Assembly (NCBI GenBank): GCA_947623455.1
Contig: OX392543.1
Coordinates: 15,870,757 to 15,934,756, forward strand
Source of the DNA: Mimachlamys varia
Taxonomy: Eukaryota; Mollusca; Bivalvia; Pectinida; Pectinidae
Direction of reading: 5' to 3'
DNA: 64,000 bases
Shown piece after piece: positions 1 to 12,485 of this stretch (positions are counted from its first letter, which is position 1; each line of letters opens with the position of its first letter). The translations under genes and the position numbers were made by a program. Below the pieces are notes generated by a model. That model had not been told where the DNA came from, ran no database searches, and saw nothing but the letters and a program-made list of their open reading frames with translations.

Positions 1-95
1 ATATTATCGCGAAATTAAATCGCCCCAAAATAGTCGTTTTCCATATGAAAATGCCAAATTAAGTCACCGCAAAAATAAGCTGGGTTACAGTATTA
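1..95. repeat. CGCGAAAT-type MITE fragment
   Basis: The motifs CGCGAAATTAAATCGCC and CGCAAAAATAAGCTGG followed by TTACAGTA recur at 1660-1775. Cut by the window start. Confidence 0.55.
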
Positions 96-1534
96 GATTT
101 CTCACAGTTGCGCAGTACGCTCCAGAATGTGCCTGAGCGACACCAACCCTGCCTCAAGTAGTATGTCTTCAGTAGCTATAGCCTTGACATCGACATTAAA
201 ACACTTTCGTACATAAACATATCAACCGTGTAAAATTAAAATATAAAAATATAAAGGTTTAGATTTTGAAATTAGTAACGTATATCCCCACCTCTCCTCA
301 TTGTTCAAGTAACAGTGACTTTTTTTTACATGAATTTTAAATCCCTATCGGAAATATGCTTCCTGTTTTCGGAAACGGAAGTTTTGGACGAACGGAAATA
401 TACAATCACCCACCTTGATAACTATTTATAGGAAACCAAGATCAAGGCCCTTATAATGGTCGCAGTAGGAGGCGATACCTTGTCAATGGAGGGCAAAACG
501 CTAACACATTGTCATATTAATCACGGAAAAAAAATATCAGCGTTTGATTGCAGGAAATGTAACATTTCTGTCAATAACAAAAGTGAAAAGAAAGGAAACA
601 TCTTGAAAAAGAGCGTCCTTTTAAAGGATGTTGAATCGCAATGTTTACGAGATGTTTTGTCCTTTCTGTCGCCTTGACATTCTTTTGATGTAATTTTTTA
701 ACATGTTTGTTTTATTCATCCTAATTGCGTCTTTGTGCTAATTGGCCGTTAATATCAAGTACCTAACGTTCAACATGTATCAAGCAATGTCACAAAACAA
801 TGCGTGTTCTGTTTACTAGTCCACCGACCATTGTGTAGGACGGTTTTTCATGTCATGATTATAAATGTATTTCTGTAAATTGCATATTATTGATGAGTCA
901 TGCGACTTCAAAAAATTTCAGTCTAAACCTTATCTGTCAAATTGTATAAGTAGCCTATACGCAGTATCCAATACCGTGTTAGGGTATATATACATGTATA
1001 GGATAATCAGCATTTCATAGCAGTTTAAAAGACATTTCGTTACTTTTTCGAGATACTTGTATGGAACCAGTGCTAATCGCATTGGTCAATAATGATCTTG
1101 ACTGAATGAAAGAATTTTAAATATGGGTCATTCATTATAATTTGTCCGTCTCCAATATTTTTTCTTCGTGTGTTGGGGGCGAAGGATTTCAGGATAGTCA
1201 TATTGATGGATAAATTATTCATCATTTTGTGACGTGTATGGCATATGCCTTGTAGAGCTATCCCTACGATTTATCAAGTGATTCGTTGTTCATGACGTGT
1301 ATTTGCCAGATAAGCGAACCCCATTGGCGTCTATACATAATGAATTGAAAATCGACGGGGCAACACAATACATTCATACCCGAAGTTTACTTTCCTATAT
1401 ACATGTAATCAGCTTTTTATATCACTTAACTTAAAAAAAATGAAATAATTTCACCGTTTCTTTGGTTTTATCTGAAACAGTGCTGAAACAGCATTGTCAT
1501 GACCTTTGTGAAAATTACTGCAAACCAACTAATT
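96..1534. other. No gene seen
   Basis: AT-rich flank. The open frame at 456-677 has no family resemblance and no splice or promoter context. Nothing repeated was recognised inside this stretch. Confidence 0.5.
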
Positions 1535-1775
1535 TTCGCGTGCGATTAAAATTCGCGAAAATTTCGCCGCGAAATACTTTCCATCAGAGGTATGCCAACT
1601 GTAGGTGTATTGTACTGTACTGTACATAGGAGTTATGACCATAATTATCGTGAAATTAAATTGCCGCGAAATAGTCGTTTCGTATGAAAACGCGAAATGA
1701 ATTCGTCGCGAAATAGTCTTTTCATATGAAAACGCGAAATGAATTCCCCGCAAAAATAAGCTGGTTTACAGTACA
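1535..1775. repeat. CGCGAAA-rich palindromic MITE
   Basis: It has repeated TTCGCG / CGCGAAA modules on both sides of a GTACTGTACTGTACA core and ends GGTTTACAGTA. Two internal CGAAATAGTC...CATATGAAAACGCGAAATGAATTC modules are direct duplicates. Confidence 0.55.
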
Positions 1776-2880
1776 TTTCTATCAGGTTTTCTACTCTACA
1801 ATCCAGACATTTGATCGTTCATCGTCTAATCTCCTACTGACAACCACTCCCGAATCCATCTTTATTTTCTGTTTGATAGACAAACCGGCTTTATGCGGTA
1901 TCTCCTTCGGGAATCCACCCACGTCCAAAAATATATTGCAATAAAAACAGTGACAGTCTGAGGCAATAGAATAGTATATTTTATTCATGAGTGGCGGCCA
2001 TTTTGAATATCAAGAAAATCTCAGTGGTATTAAAGATGCATCAATGTAATTTTTCATTTCGTCAGAACGTCTCCCAGAGCCTAAATCATTCTACATCATC
2101 CTCCCTGTACGTGTACCAGTTTAAACAGTGACTAGGTAACTGAAGTACACTCAAGATTAGCTTGATTTTAAGTACATTAATATATCTTAACCGTGAGAAA
2201 TACTACAGTGTATCTGTTCACATTGATATTAGTTACACCAAGTGATGGCAGATTTTTTATGACCTACGCATGTATCAGTATATTTCTCGAACATTATTTC
2301 CTATTAACATCATTTTATGGAACATTTTCAATTGAATAATAGTTCTGGTTTTATTGAATTATTAGTTACCGAGACAACAGCAAACGTGGCATCATTTTGT
2401 CAGGGGCTACAATATGAAGGTTAAATCGCATGGGGCATTCGGCGGTATATTTAAAGACTCACGCAACTAAATCATTTACTATATGTTATTACCAAACATA
2501 TCAGTTAATGCCTTTATTATTTAAAGTGAAGGACTACTGGCTGTCTAGATTTATAGATACATAACTCACAAAGGTTACAAAATGAGTTTTCTGGGAGGTT
2601 TACTGGAAAACTGGGCTGTCACAATGTTAAGAAGTTGACATCCGGAAGTTTACATGCATAACTGGTGACACTAAACAGGACCGGAAGTCAAGAAGTTGAC
2701 ATCCGGAAGTTTATATGCAAAACTGGAGACCCTAAACAGGACCGCCTGAATACCATTTGACCCTGTGTACATCCGCACACAGACATGGAACCATATTTAA
2801 AGAATACGTTTTTTTTTCAAAAATTAAGTACCAGTCCTGTACATTTCATTCATGCTATTATATGTCATCAGTTCCCAGTT
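1776..2880. other. No gene seen; a 61-bp direct duplication at 2630-2742
   Basis: The unit AGAAGTTGACATCCGGAAGT... occurs twice head to tail (2630-2690 and 2691-2742). The remainder is AT-rich without recognisable coding content. Confidence 0.5.
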
Positions 2881-3400
2881 AAAATAAATATGAGAATACC
2901 GAAGCGTTAACAAAATCATAATCCAAACTCAAAATCGATTAAACCAGGGGCAAAATATGAACAAAGGAAAGATTTACATGGAGACTCTTGTAAAAGTACA
3001 AGAGAATTAGACCAGGTGTTCCGGAAGAGTAAGCGTCTTCTGCTTCATCGACGACATCCGCCATGTAAATCTTTATCACACCCATGTAAACATCAAGTTT
3101 TCAAAATGAGAACCGAGTATCATTGTCAATCACAACAAGTAAACCCACGAATGAGCATACTCAAAAACGTTCATCTTCATATCACGTAAAGATACAGAAT
3201 ATTTCTCAATGAGACAAAGATGGCGACCATAAAACCTGCCAATAGTTCTGATCAACTTAGCCAAACTTGGCCGTATCCCTTTGTACTTTATTAAGGATTT
3301 GCATTTCAATCTCAAATGCTGTACCTGTACATAGTTTAATCGATTTTGAGGTCAGATTTTTTTTTTTTTTTTAAGCTTCGGTATCCGCTGATTTTTTAAA
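2881..3400 (-). mobile_element. Retroelement 3' fragment with inverted end copies (family A)
   Basis: Read on the - strand it holds the end of a reverse-transcriptase-type ORF ([19 protein letters not shown]; 3130-3315) and then a 3' tail ending in the GCTTCGGTATTCTC motif. The tail sequence recurs in inverted orientation at about 3336-3400 (TTTAATCGATTTTGAG ... CTTCGGTATCC), so the fragment is bounded by inverted copies. Six more pieces of the family occur in the window. Confidence 0.65.
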
Positions 3401-3852
3401 AATCTTTGTTCACTGAAACAAACGGTTGAAAAAGGAACCAAACACTGGTATCATTAGACGGCTCAAATGAAAGACCAGACGATTTCTCAACTCCCATGAT
3501 TCAAACTAAAGTGGTTTTGGAATTAATTAATAAATTTTTACCTGAGAGTATCAAATTTGTGGGGCAAAAACATACAAAAAATGACATATCTCGATTTTCA
3601 AATGGGTCACTCTGACTGATAATTAGTCTGAGTAAACAATACCCTGCCTCCGCCGGGGTTCAGTACCAGTGTTCCACGGGGCTGTGACAGGATCCATTTG
3701 TTACGTTTAATGACTCTGCAACAGCTAGGATAATACATATACAACAACAAGGGTTCACGGTGGTGGAGCGATTTACGTGTACTTTACAATACCATCACTG
3801 GGAAACATCTGGCATCGGATATCACCAGAAATCCGACCCAATCCAATTCTGA

Positions 3853-4246
3853 TTAAAGGCCCCATATACGTAACTTCAGAAAATTGTTAGTGATTCTGAA
3901 AAATTCTGAAAAAATGCAGTTGATAACCATGCAAAAATAAGGCTTAAACGAGGTAAACCACAGCGGTAACTAACAAGAAACTCTTGACAGAAAAATCCAC
4001 AGATTGAAAATAATTCAGGTGGTGCCCACTTCAACAACAAGCCGAAGTTAGAAGACAGTTCAAAATAAACGCGTGTTTACAAATACCGAGTTTCAACTGC
4101 TGCTGTACCAGTAACCGCGTAAGAATTCATCTTGGATATTGTTGATATCAGTTAATCTTAACTATATCTATAAATATAGTAAGTTACTAGGCTTGATTTG
4201 ATTTTCGCTTCAAGTTTTGCCGAAAGTTACGTATACTTGGCCTTAT
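3853..4246 (+). mobile_element. TTAA-flanked MITE, copy 1
   Basis: It starts TTAA|AGGCCCCATATACGTAACTT and ends GTTACGTATACTTGGCC|TTAT. It is the inverted counterpart, over its full length, of 9057-9438. The TTAA target suggests a piggyBac-type origin (inference). Confidence 0.75.
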
Positions 4247-4979
4247 AAATCATACATGTACCTTGATCTCCGCGCCTTTCATAATCTTCTTTCTGCTGCC
4301 TCAAGATCTGACAACATCACATAGGTGATCCCGGGGTCCCAGTGACCTTTTGCATTAGCCAATTACATGTAAATAACTACTTTCAGAAATATGATTTTTT
4401 TTAAGGCGACAGATCTTTGAAAACGGGAGTGAGTAAGTATATACATTGAAATCAGATTGACACAGTCCGATTAACTCCTCACAGAGCAATAACTACATCA
4501 ATGTACATATATGTAGGTATAAGCGTCGATCAGAACGCAGTTAAATATCGGCTTATATGCTCCGGTTTATCCCATATTTGTATTCTCTTCAAAGACAAAA
4601 CTTCCGTACTGTTAATGCGTAATTACACGTCAATGCTGTATACATGTTACGGTCACATAATATTCGTAAGTCCGGGGAAAGGAACATACGGTGTAAAAAA
4701 TCCCTGATACTTCGAACTGATTTGTAATTAAAGTAGTCATATTTTCATTTTTTTACTTTACGGTCATAAGGTCAACGCCATGGTAACCGTTGTTTTGTTG
4801 TCAATGGAATCGTGACCATCAGCATAGGAACAAAGAGTTCGTTCCCTTAATAGAGCGTTGTTCGGTATATATTTCTCCACGTAATAAATTGATATCAATT
4901 ACTTTTACTAAACATTAGTTGATATCCCAGGTAAGTATACCAACAGTTTACTTTACCAACATACCCTGTCTCACATACA

Positions 4980-5220
4980 CATTGGGTTGGTCGGATGGTG
5001 CAGTGGATAGCGCGCTTGCCTTTCAACCAAGGCGGCCGGGGTTCGATTCCCCAACTGGACGTGAAAAGGTTTTGGGGTCACCTGCGCGACCACGTGGGTT
5101 TTCTCCGGATACTCCAGCTTCCTTCCACAATAAGACCCCTCGCGCGCTAACATCCGGGCCAACAAGAGTGATTTATATAACCTGTATAACTTGTTTCATA
5201 ATTTTTGTAAAATAAATAAA
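4980..5220 (+). mobile_element. tRNA-derived SINE 1
   Basis: An A-box-like GGTGCAGTGGATAGCGC and a perfect B box GGTTCGATTCC (5039-5049) form the tRNA head. A body follows with GTGGGTTTTCTCCGGATACT, the type of central domain shared by many metazoan SINEs. The ORFs across it are artefacts. Confidence 0.8.
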
Positions 5221-5399
5221 GTTTATATATTTATCACATACACATATGCATCCGGGTAACACAACACGAATGAGGGAGCTTTAACTATGAGCAAGTTAAT
5301 GGTTGCCGTCTATGAAATGAAGCCATATGCTTTTGAATTTGCACATTAGAGCTTACTTGTTAATTGAGAATGATGACTAGATTCTCTCTTTGAGGACTT

Positions 5400-5590
5400 G
5401 ATATTTATTTTGAACTTATCAATGAAGCAGAAGACGCTTAATCTTCCTGAACACCTAGTCTTTTTACAAGGGTCTCCATGTTAATATTTCCTTTGTGTCT
5501 TGCCCCATGGTTTGATCGATTTCGAGTTCGGATTATGGTTTTGTCGACTCTTTTGTCGGTATTCTCCAATTTTTTTTCAATGACCATGGC
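5400..5590 (+). mobile_element. Family A retroelement 3' tail
   Basis: GAAGCAGAAGACGCTTAATC ... ACACCTAGTC ... GTTTGATCGATTTCGAG ... TCGGTATTCTCCAATTTTTT matches the reverse complement of 2881-3100. Confidence 0.65.
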
Positions 5591-6497
5591 TGTTATATAA
5601 GGGGATATAAGATTTGTTCCTATATGTCTTGGGTTGCCATTTTACTGCACTAGCAAATAATGAATACGTCGATCTACCCTCTATGGCTTGTATTACGTCT
5701 ACATTGATTCCGTTTTTATGTCCTAACTGATGAAAAATTAATCCGTCACGTACAACCTTTATGTACCGGGTGCAAAGATTACGCCAACGATTTCTACCAA
5801 CAATATCTCGGGAAAAATCTGAAATAAATATATAATGTTACGGCTAGACAAGATTGAACATAAAGTCGGGATTTCCGTTGAAAACGTGATTATGATTTCG
5901 TCAATAAACCTTCGTCGTCAATTTTGATTATTTTAGAAACGATCGCCGGTCACTTGTTTCCTATTCAATGCAGGTTCCGAGTGACCTGGGCATGGCCTGT
6001 TATTCCGATGTAAGTGGACTTTTGGGTATTGCACAATTGCTCATAAACCTCGTTCTAATTGTATTATAAACTCATTTACCGTTTTTTCACACAAGGACAC
6101 GGCACTTGCATAAATCACACGACCGCAATGGCGGGAATTGATCGTCTGCTTCAAGAGACATCGCAATTTGTTTAACAAATATTCCGATTTTATTTGCCGA
6201 TTCTATTCCTAGAGACTCCCAAAGGAAATCATGCTATTCATGCGCCCTTGAACATCCCACACTTTTCATCTGAACTTCGTTGCTATTTCACTGCAATCTT
6301 CTGTATTGCTTAAGATCTCCGTGTAAATAACGGTTATTGCCCCGGTCTGAGGTGGATATAAAACATGTGTAAACTTCACTCCAAATGGCTCGCCGAAGGC
6401 TTTCCCTTTGAATGAAATTATTTTTTGTGAAGCAATATCTAGAATCACAGTATTTCAATGTTGTAATCATGTCAATTGAAGACCTTTATGCTTGATT
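5591..6497. other. No gene seen
   Basis: No repeat or coding region recognised; the minus-strand ORFs at 6266-6470 overlap each other in two frames and resemble nothing. Confidence 0.45.
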
Positions 6498-6690
6498 TAA
6501 GGGCCGTGGTGGCCGAGTGGTTAATGTGTCCAGATATTCTATCACTAGCCCCCCATCTCTGAATTAGGTACGGACCGTAGGTCGGTGGTTTTTCTCTGAG
6601 TACTCCAGCTTTCCTCCACCTCTAAAACCTGGCACGTCCTTAAATGGCATGGCTGTTAATATGACGTAAAACAAAATAATCAAAAACCTT
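6498..6690 (+). mobile_element. tRNA-derived SINE 2, head partly deleted
   Basis: GGTGGCCGAGTGGTTAATGTG is a Leu/Ser-tRNA-like A box, but the B box is missing. The body GTCGGTGGTTTTTCTCTGAG, CCTCCACCTCTAAAACCTGG and the CTGTTAATATGACG end match SINE 4 at 10962. Confidence 0.75.
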
Positions 6691-7236
6691 TATGCCCCAG
6701 CTTGAGGGCAAATACGACTGCCTACCTCGACAAAATGAACCTTAAAAACCAATAGTAAAGTATGTCCGTATTTCTTTTCTTATCAATTAATCCTTACACT
6801 AACGGTCACCTTGACAACTGACGGACAAAATGATATCATTCCCTTCTCAATTTATGACTTTTTCTTTATCCCTATGATTTTTTGTTCTGTTTAACTGTTG
6901 AGAACGGCATTAAAACAGGAGAAACATGCGTCTTGAACATTTTTTAGCCTCGAAACTTCTGGTGATTAATCAATGGCTAATTCGTAAATCGATGAATTAG
7001 TGTTCGTCGATGTCCCTGGAGAGTGCAAAGAGTAATCGATTACTGAGAAGGAAGGGGGTTTGTTAGCGCAGTCTGCAGTCCCTTGTGACAGGGCCGTTTG
7101 TATTAATTTCGGGTAACGTTCCGAAGTCACCTTCGATGAATATGTGTGATAGTTCTCAATTAGTGTATTCCATTGGACTATAGTAGCTATCTATCATGAC
7201 CAAAACTTAGAATTCGAATATCGAGTATGTAAAGAT

Positions 7237-7397
7237 TACAGTCCAACCTCGTTATCTCGAAGTCAGCGGGTCCATGGAAAACCTCGAATTATCCGAGTAT
7301 TCGTGTAAGATGAGTTCGAATTCTTAGTGTGCATTCTGGCCGCGAACGGCAAAAATACTTACACGAGTTCGAGATAAGAAACTTCGACTGTAATTCC
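7237..7397. mobile_element. pogo/Tigger-like MITE
   Basis: Terminal inverted repeats TACAGTCCAACCTCGTTATC and the complement of GAGATAAGAAACTTCGACTG. Related pieces lie at 8785, 17083, 46972, 54880 and 55430. Confidence 0.65.
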
Positions 7398-8311
7398 ATA
7401 TAAAATGAAATCATAAAATCAGTTGATATCAATGGGATAAAAATGTAACCACGTATATCAAGGGAACTGATACTTAGATGGTACTTTATTTTGAAGAAGG
7501 GCTACTAACTATGTTTGAATGCTAATATTAAAATAACTTCTTCTCAAGAATCATAAGGCTAGGGGTACTGATGTTGGGCCAGTAGTATACTGGGATGAAG
7601 GGATAACAATTTTATATAAATGAAATACCTAGACTGTTTTAAGATTATAGAGATAAAATGGTTTAAATATTTAGCAAGCTCTCAGTAACAAAACGCCTAG
7701 GGTCACTAATTTGGCCAGACAAATACTTTGGTGAAGGACCAACAAAATTGCTCAAATGACATTGACCCACATACTTTCAAGGTCACAGAGGTAAAAAGTG
7801 TTTCAGACTCTTTCTTTTCAAGTGATAAACAGGGCATTCCGCTCGGTCCCTTATACTAACATTGCTGAACATAAACCTGGGAAAATTACTTAACAAAAAA
7901 AAACGTTATTTTTATTTATGTCGAATGATGTGGTTTGACCACTAAACACCATAATTGTCATTAGTCGCGCTTTTGTTTTGCGTGCATAAAGTGCCCAGGC
8001 TAACGCGATTCCCGTATTAATTCCCGGTCAGCGCCCTCTTTTGGACGCGACCAGACATTGGATAACTGGTCCAGACAACACCTATCACAGACTAAACAGC
8101 ACACAATGACGGCTTTGTGCCATACAGTACGCTGTTGTGTTAGTTTTTTTTCATTATCTCAGAAACAAAAGCATAGATGTGTCCACATCGCCAGACACCT
8201 CATACTCCCGTGAGTCCCCAGATTAGCTGTGTAAAAGTCTCTTAAGCTTCTCGGTCGAATGTCCGAATGCCCGACGCCTGGTCAGCTTTCCTGGTCATCA
8301 CCGTGCCACGA

Positions 8312-8645
8312 GGAGGCACGGTGGTCCAGTAGTTGGACGCCGGGCTCGCGACCAAAAGGTTGTGAGTTCGAATCATGGTCAAGACAATTGAGCAGGATAC
8401 CTTATTTCGCTTGTTCAAGTCTACTCAGCTGTAAATGAGAAGGTGGTTGGGTGGTGCTAGCAATTGTAAAATACTAGTAGTCAGCGCCAAAAAGGCAGCA
8501 CCGGTTGAATGCTCCCAGAGAGTTGAGAAAGATATTTGCTGGTTGCAAAGGCCCTATAACGAAGGACAATGTGGCACAGCTTTGAGAGAACCTATAAAAT
8601 AGTTTCTGATAAAGCGGAATCATAAGAACCTCGAACCATTAGTAT
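8312..8645 (+). mobile_element. tRNA-derived SINE 3 (long body)
   Basis: Head GCACGGTGGTCCAGTAGTTG with B box TGAGTTCGAATC. The body includes TTGAGCAGGATAC, GCACCGGTTGAATGCTCCC and an end ACAGCTTTGAGAG ... ATAAGAACCTC followed by ATTAATATTATT. It is a diverged copy of the SINE at 25190. Confidence 0.8.
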
Positions 8646-8784
8646 TAATATTATTCAATCTCATTTCATTGAATATCAGGTTTGAAATGTTTCAACATTT
8701 TTTTTTATTTTTCACCTTCAGATCAGGATGTAGAGTTCATATACATTTACTTAATATGTAAATCACGATATAACGTTAAATACA

Positions 8785-8960
8785 TCCCGACCTTGTTATC
8801 TCGAGCAATATAACTCTAAGACCCCGTTTAATTTGAAGTGGTTCGTTGGTCCCGGCAGAACTTCACATCAAACAATAACTCATTTATCTCGAATACTAGG
8901 ATAAGTGGAAGTTTTCCCACTGTACGCGTTGACTTCAAGATAACGAGGATAGACTTACGC
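8785..8960. mobile_element. pogo-like MITE, diverged
   Basis: CCGACCTTGTTATCTCGAG on the left and TTCAAGATAACGAGG on the right form inverted ends. Confidence 0.55.
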
Positions 8961-9056
8961 AAATATTCACTCTAATCATTCGTTAAACTTAACACTGAAA
9001 TTTTAAAAGCTTGACATTGTCACTTATAGATTTCTAGTATCATGGTTCCTAGGCCG

Positions 9057-9438
9057 TTAAAGGCCCAGTATACGTAGCTTTCGGCAAAACTGGAAGCGAA
9101 AATCAAGCCTAAAAACTTATCGTATTTATAGATTTAGTTAAGATTAACTGATATTAGCAATATCCAAGATGAATTTTTACGCGGTTACCGTTACATCAGC
9201 AGTTGAAACACGGTATTTGTAAGCACGCGTTCATTTTAAACTATCTTCTATCATCGGCTTATTGTTGATGTGGGCCACACTTGAATTATTTTCAATTCTT
9301 TGGATTTTTCTGTCAAGAGTTCCTTGTAAGTTACCGCTCAGGTTCACTTCGTTTTGGGCTTATTTTTGCATGGTTTATCAACTGAATTTTTCAGAATCAC
9401 GCAAAGTTTTCCTTAAGTTACGTATATTGGGCCGTTAA
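9057..9438 (-). mobile_element. TTAA-flanked MITE, copy 2
   Basis: TTAA|AGGCCCAGTATACGTAGCTT ... CTTAAGTTACGTATATTGGGCCG|TTAA with intact 4-bp target duplication; terminal repeats of about 28 bp. Confidence 0.8.
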
Positions 9439-10170
9439 GCTTACATTGTACACAAACACAGTGCTTCATTAAAACAACATTTTAACGATATATTTCTTTG
9501 ATTTAACGGCGTTTTTGTTTGCTATAGGTTTACAGCCAGTTGATATGAAAATATAAGGTCATTATTTATAATTATGAAATAATTCGTGATAAACTCTCTC
9601 ATACATCGCTTGAAACCCAGGGGGCACCGCAAATTAAAATTTATTTAAAGAACAGATCAATAAAATTCACATGAAATGTTTTGACCATTATATGTAGAAT
9701 TATCGATCAAATAAATATTATATGTAGTATTGTAACGCCAAGAATACTTGACATTAAATATTTCAAGGACGTGAAATCAGACTTGCAGTTTTATTACCTT
9801 GGCTGAATTGCCGAAGGCGCAATTTCCATCTAGCACCCTACGCCAATGACTTATACATGTGTACAATATACAGTTTCTTTTCCTAATGTGATTTACTTTC
9901 TGAGTAAAGCCCAGGAAAATTGTAATAGTAATAAAAGAAGACTTATCCGCAATCCGAAGAAACTAAAATGATCTCCTTCCTTCATTGAAATACTCTGGAG
10001 TCATATTTTCCGTTTCCTTTTTTTTACTGTCTATCTTTGGTGTTGTCTCTTTAGGTATCTGTCTCCAAATGGTCCTTGCTTTTAAGAAACAATGGTCGTA
10101 AAATGCATATCCTAATTGCCGATTTGTTATTCTCTGCTTACACATGATCTGACATCATCCTAAAAGGGCT
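9439..10170. other. No gene seen
   Basis: AT-rich. The minus-strand frame at 9963-10145 is unsupported. Confidence 0.45.
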
Positions 10171-10189
10171 CATGTTCTGGTAATCTATG

Positions 10190-10440
10190 GTATTTTCCTA
10201 TAAAGTTACCGCATATAAAAGCTTGAAAGTGAATGTTTGTGTGCAAAATAGCTCTGCGGGTGAGGTCATTTCGTCTTAACAAGCTTTTCTGCTTGTTGTG
10301 ACGAACTGACTTTTCGCCCTGGGTGTTAAGTACTGACAGTGTAAAAGTCACAAGAACATGACCTCTCATTGGATGTTGTCAGATTCTTTATGTGACAGAG
10401 TGAGAATAAGGTTCTGCTTTTTAATCAGAGGTGTTGTTGT
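10190..10440. mobile_element. MITE family F fragment
   Basis: TTGTTGTGACGAACTGACTT ... GAACATGACCTCTCATTGGATGTTGTCAGA ... GAGTGAGAATAAGGTTCTG repeats the right half of the element at 15970. Confidence 0.6.
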
Positions 10441-10961
10441 TAAATAAAGCGTTAAATCCAAAAATTAACAATACAAAACAAAACTGCTTAGTCGATAAAA
10501 TCTTAATAAAAATACAGTAATAATATATGCCAAGATATTCTACATATGACATCGCATTTATTAATCTAATTTTACAAATTTCGTTAATTTTTTTTTCTTT
10601 TAAATGTGGAGGATATGGTAGTGTTTAGTAAATATTTACATTGCTCTGCAACCCATTATATCAACTTAACCATTATGAAAGCAAAATTGTTCTTGTGACG
10701 TAAAAAGTCTGGTCGTGAAACCCTCAAACAATTAATGTGAAACATTGGCGCTACTTTTATTCAAATTAGGGCCGTTCTGTCAATGTCGTTAAATGACGAC
10801 GCAAACACCAACCCATGTAATAAACTAATTATTGGAGAAAATATGTATAAAATGTAAATATATGAATTGAAAGTCATTTTTGCGGGCTAAATGCAATATG
10901 GATGAAACCACTGAATTTTGACAGCATTATGAAAGTTAAAAAATACTTTCGATCCTTATAT

Positions 10962-11185
10962 GAAGGGGCAGCGGTGGTGGAGTGTTTAAGGTGTCCCGAC
11001 ATTCTACGATTATAGCTGTCCACCTCTGGGACGCGAGTTCGAATCCTACGTGGGGCAGTTTCCAGGTACTGGCCGTAGGTCGGTGGCTTTTTTCGTGTAC
11101 TCCGGTTTTCCTCCACCTCTAAAACCTGGCACGTCCTTAATTGAACCCGGCTGTTAATAGGACGAAAAACAAAAATAATCCAAAT
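10962..11185 (+). mobile_element. tRNA-derived SINE 4
   Basis: The head GGCAGCGGTGGTGGAGTGTTTAAGGTG (Leu/Ser-type A box) is followed by a B box GAGTTCGAATCC and the body GGCCGTAGGTCGGTGGC, CTCCTCCACCTCTAAAACC and CTGTTAATAGGACG. The 111-residue antisense ORF is an artefact. Confidence 0.8.
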
Positions 11186-11594
11186 TATATTAAGTAGGCA
11201 GGTAAACAAACCTAGAATTTTATTTATCAGCTAGCGTGACATTCCTTGTACTTTAAGAACATCCTCTACAGCCTCCATTAGGAGAAGCTAAGCGGCCATT
11301 AACTACTTGGTCCGGTAGTTATGGTAACTGAGAGGTTATAATCATAGTTATGCTGCTATTAGTGTATTGGCATCTGTGTCCTCTCTGCGCTCTAGTTTTC
11401 GTGTCGTACTGGGAATACACATTAGTCGTGGTATCGATACTGGAACATCAATGATGTGTCCCTTTTTGTCTCCCGTCATACATGAACTGGAACATTAATG
11501 GCAAGTCCATCCTCGTCTCCCGTCATACATTATCACCAGAGTCATATTTTCATGACAGCTCAAGTCTACATCTGACATCTGAGTATATCAAAAT

Positions 11595-11945
11595 GCAGAT
11601 CCTTATCCTTGTTCCGTTACATAATAGAAGTTTCTGACAACATCCATAAGAGGTCCGTTCTGATGACCCTTGCACCCTCTGTACTTCATACTCCATTCGA
11701 ATTATCTAAGGGACGATGTCATATGCGGTAAGTCATTTCGCCACTACATGCTACATGTAGCTTGTTGTGACGAAAAGACTTAACGTTTAACGTACAATTA
11801 GGATTATGCCACCAACCAACATTCACTTCAAAAATATGTAAGCGGTCATTTGATTGGCTATTGCTAAAGTTCACTTGCAAAATGACCTTTTATGGGATGT
11901 GGTCAGATTGTATAGAAGCTGAGGGAAACGCAGTAACAATTATAT
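11595..11945. mobile_element. MITE family F
   Basis: GCAGATCCTTATCCTTGTTCCGTT ... CTGACAACATCCATAAGAGG on the left; AAAATGACCTTTTATGGGATG ... TCAGATTG on the right are the inverted counterparts. Compare 15970-16325. Confidence 0.6.
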
Positions 11946-12329
11946 TGTACGATTTTCATTTTATTCAGATTTCTCAATATATTTTATTAATTTATAAACG
12001 TTCCTACATACGAAGGGTTTCTACCCATCTTTACAAAACACCGTTTCTCATTGTCCCTACACTATGATGGGACTGATTCTGTAACGTATCGTGTTTGAAA
12101 AGTGTATATGATACTGTTTTGCTTAATCAACGTGTGATTATTTACTCTCAAAACATCTTCATCCTTACATCTGATAAACATTCCCTTAAACATTTATTTT
12201 GGACGTTCATTGGTCCTTATGAACTCGTGTGTGTTTACCGGCCGTTAACAATATAAAAATGATAATGAAACAAATCAATGTTGGTAATTTTGACATTAAA
12301 CCTTTTTTCAATTTTTTAGTTTTATGTAC

Positions 12330-12485
12330 TCCTGTACAGAGTGCTTTGGCCCTAAATGGAAAATTATTTTGGCCTTAAATGATAAAGTGTTTTGGCCCTA
12401 AATGCCATGGTTTATAGGGTTTATTGTAAAGTATTTTGTCCCTAAATGACTTACGCCTATTGTAAAATATTTCGGCCCTTAGTGT
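12330..12485. repeat. Degenerate short tandem, unit with GGCCCTAAATG
   Basis: TTTGGCCCTAAATG recurs about five times with irregular spacing. Confidence 0.5.

Noticed and set aside
4983..5055. A functional tRNA gene
   Set aside because: A and B boxes exist, but no acceptor stem pairing could be made and a SINE body follows.
4971..5215. ORFs of 64 and 98 residues on opposite strands
   Set aside because: They coincide with a tRNA-derived SINE, and its B box explains the sequence.
10874..11209. 111-residue - strand ORF
   Set aside because: It lies antisense to SINE 4 along its whole length.
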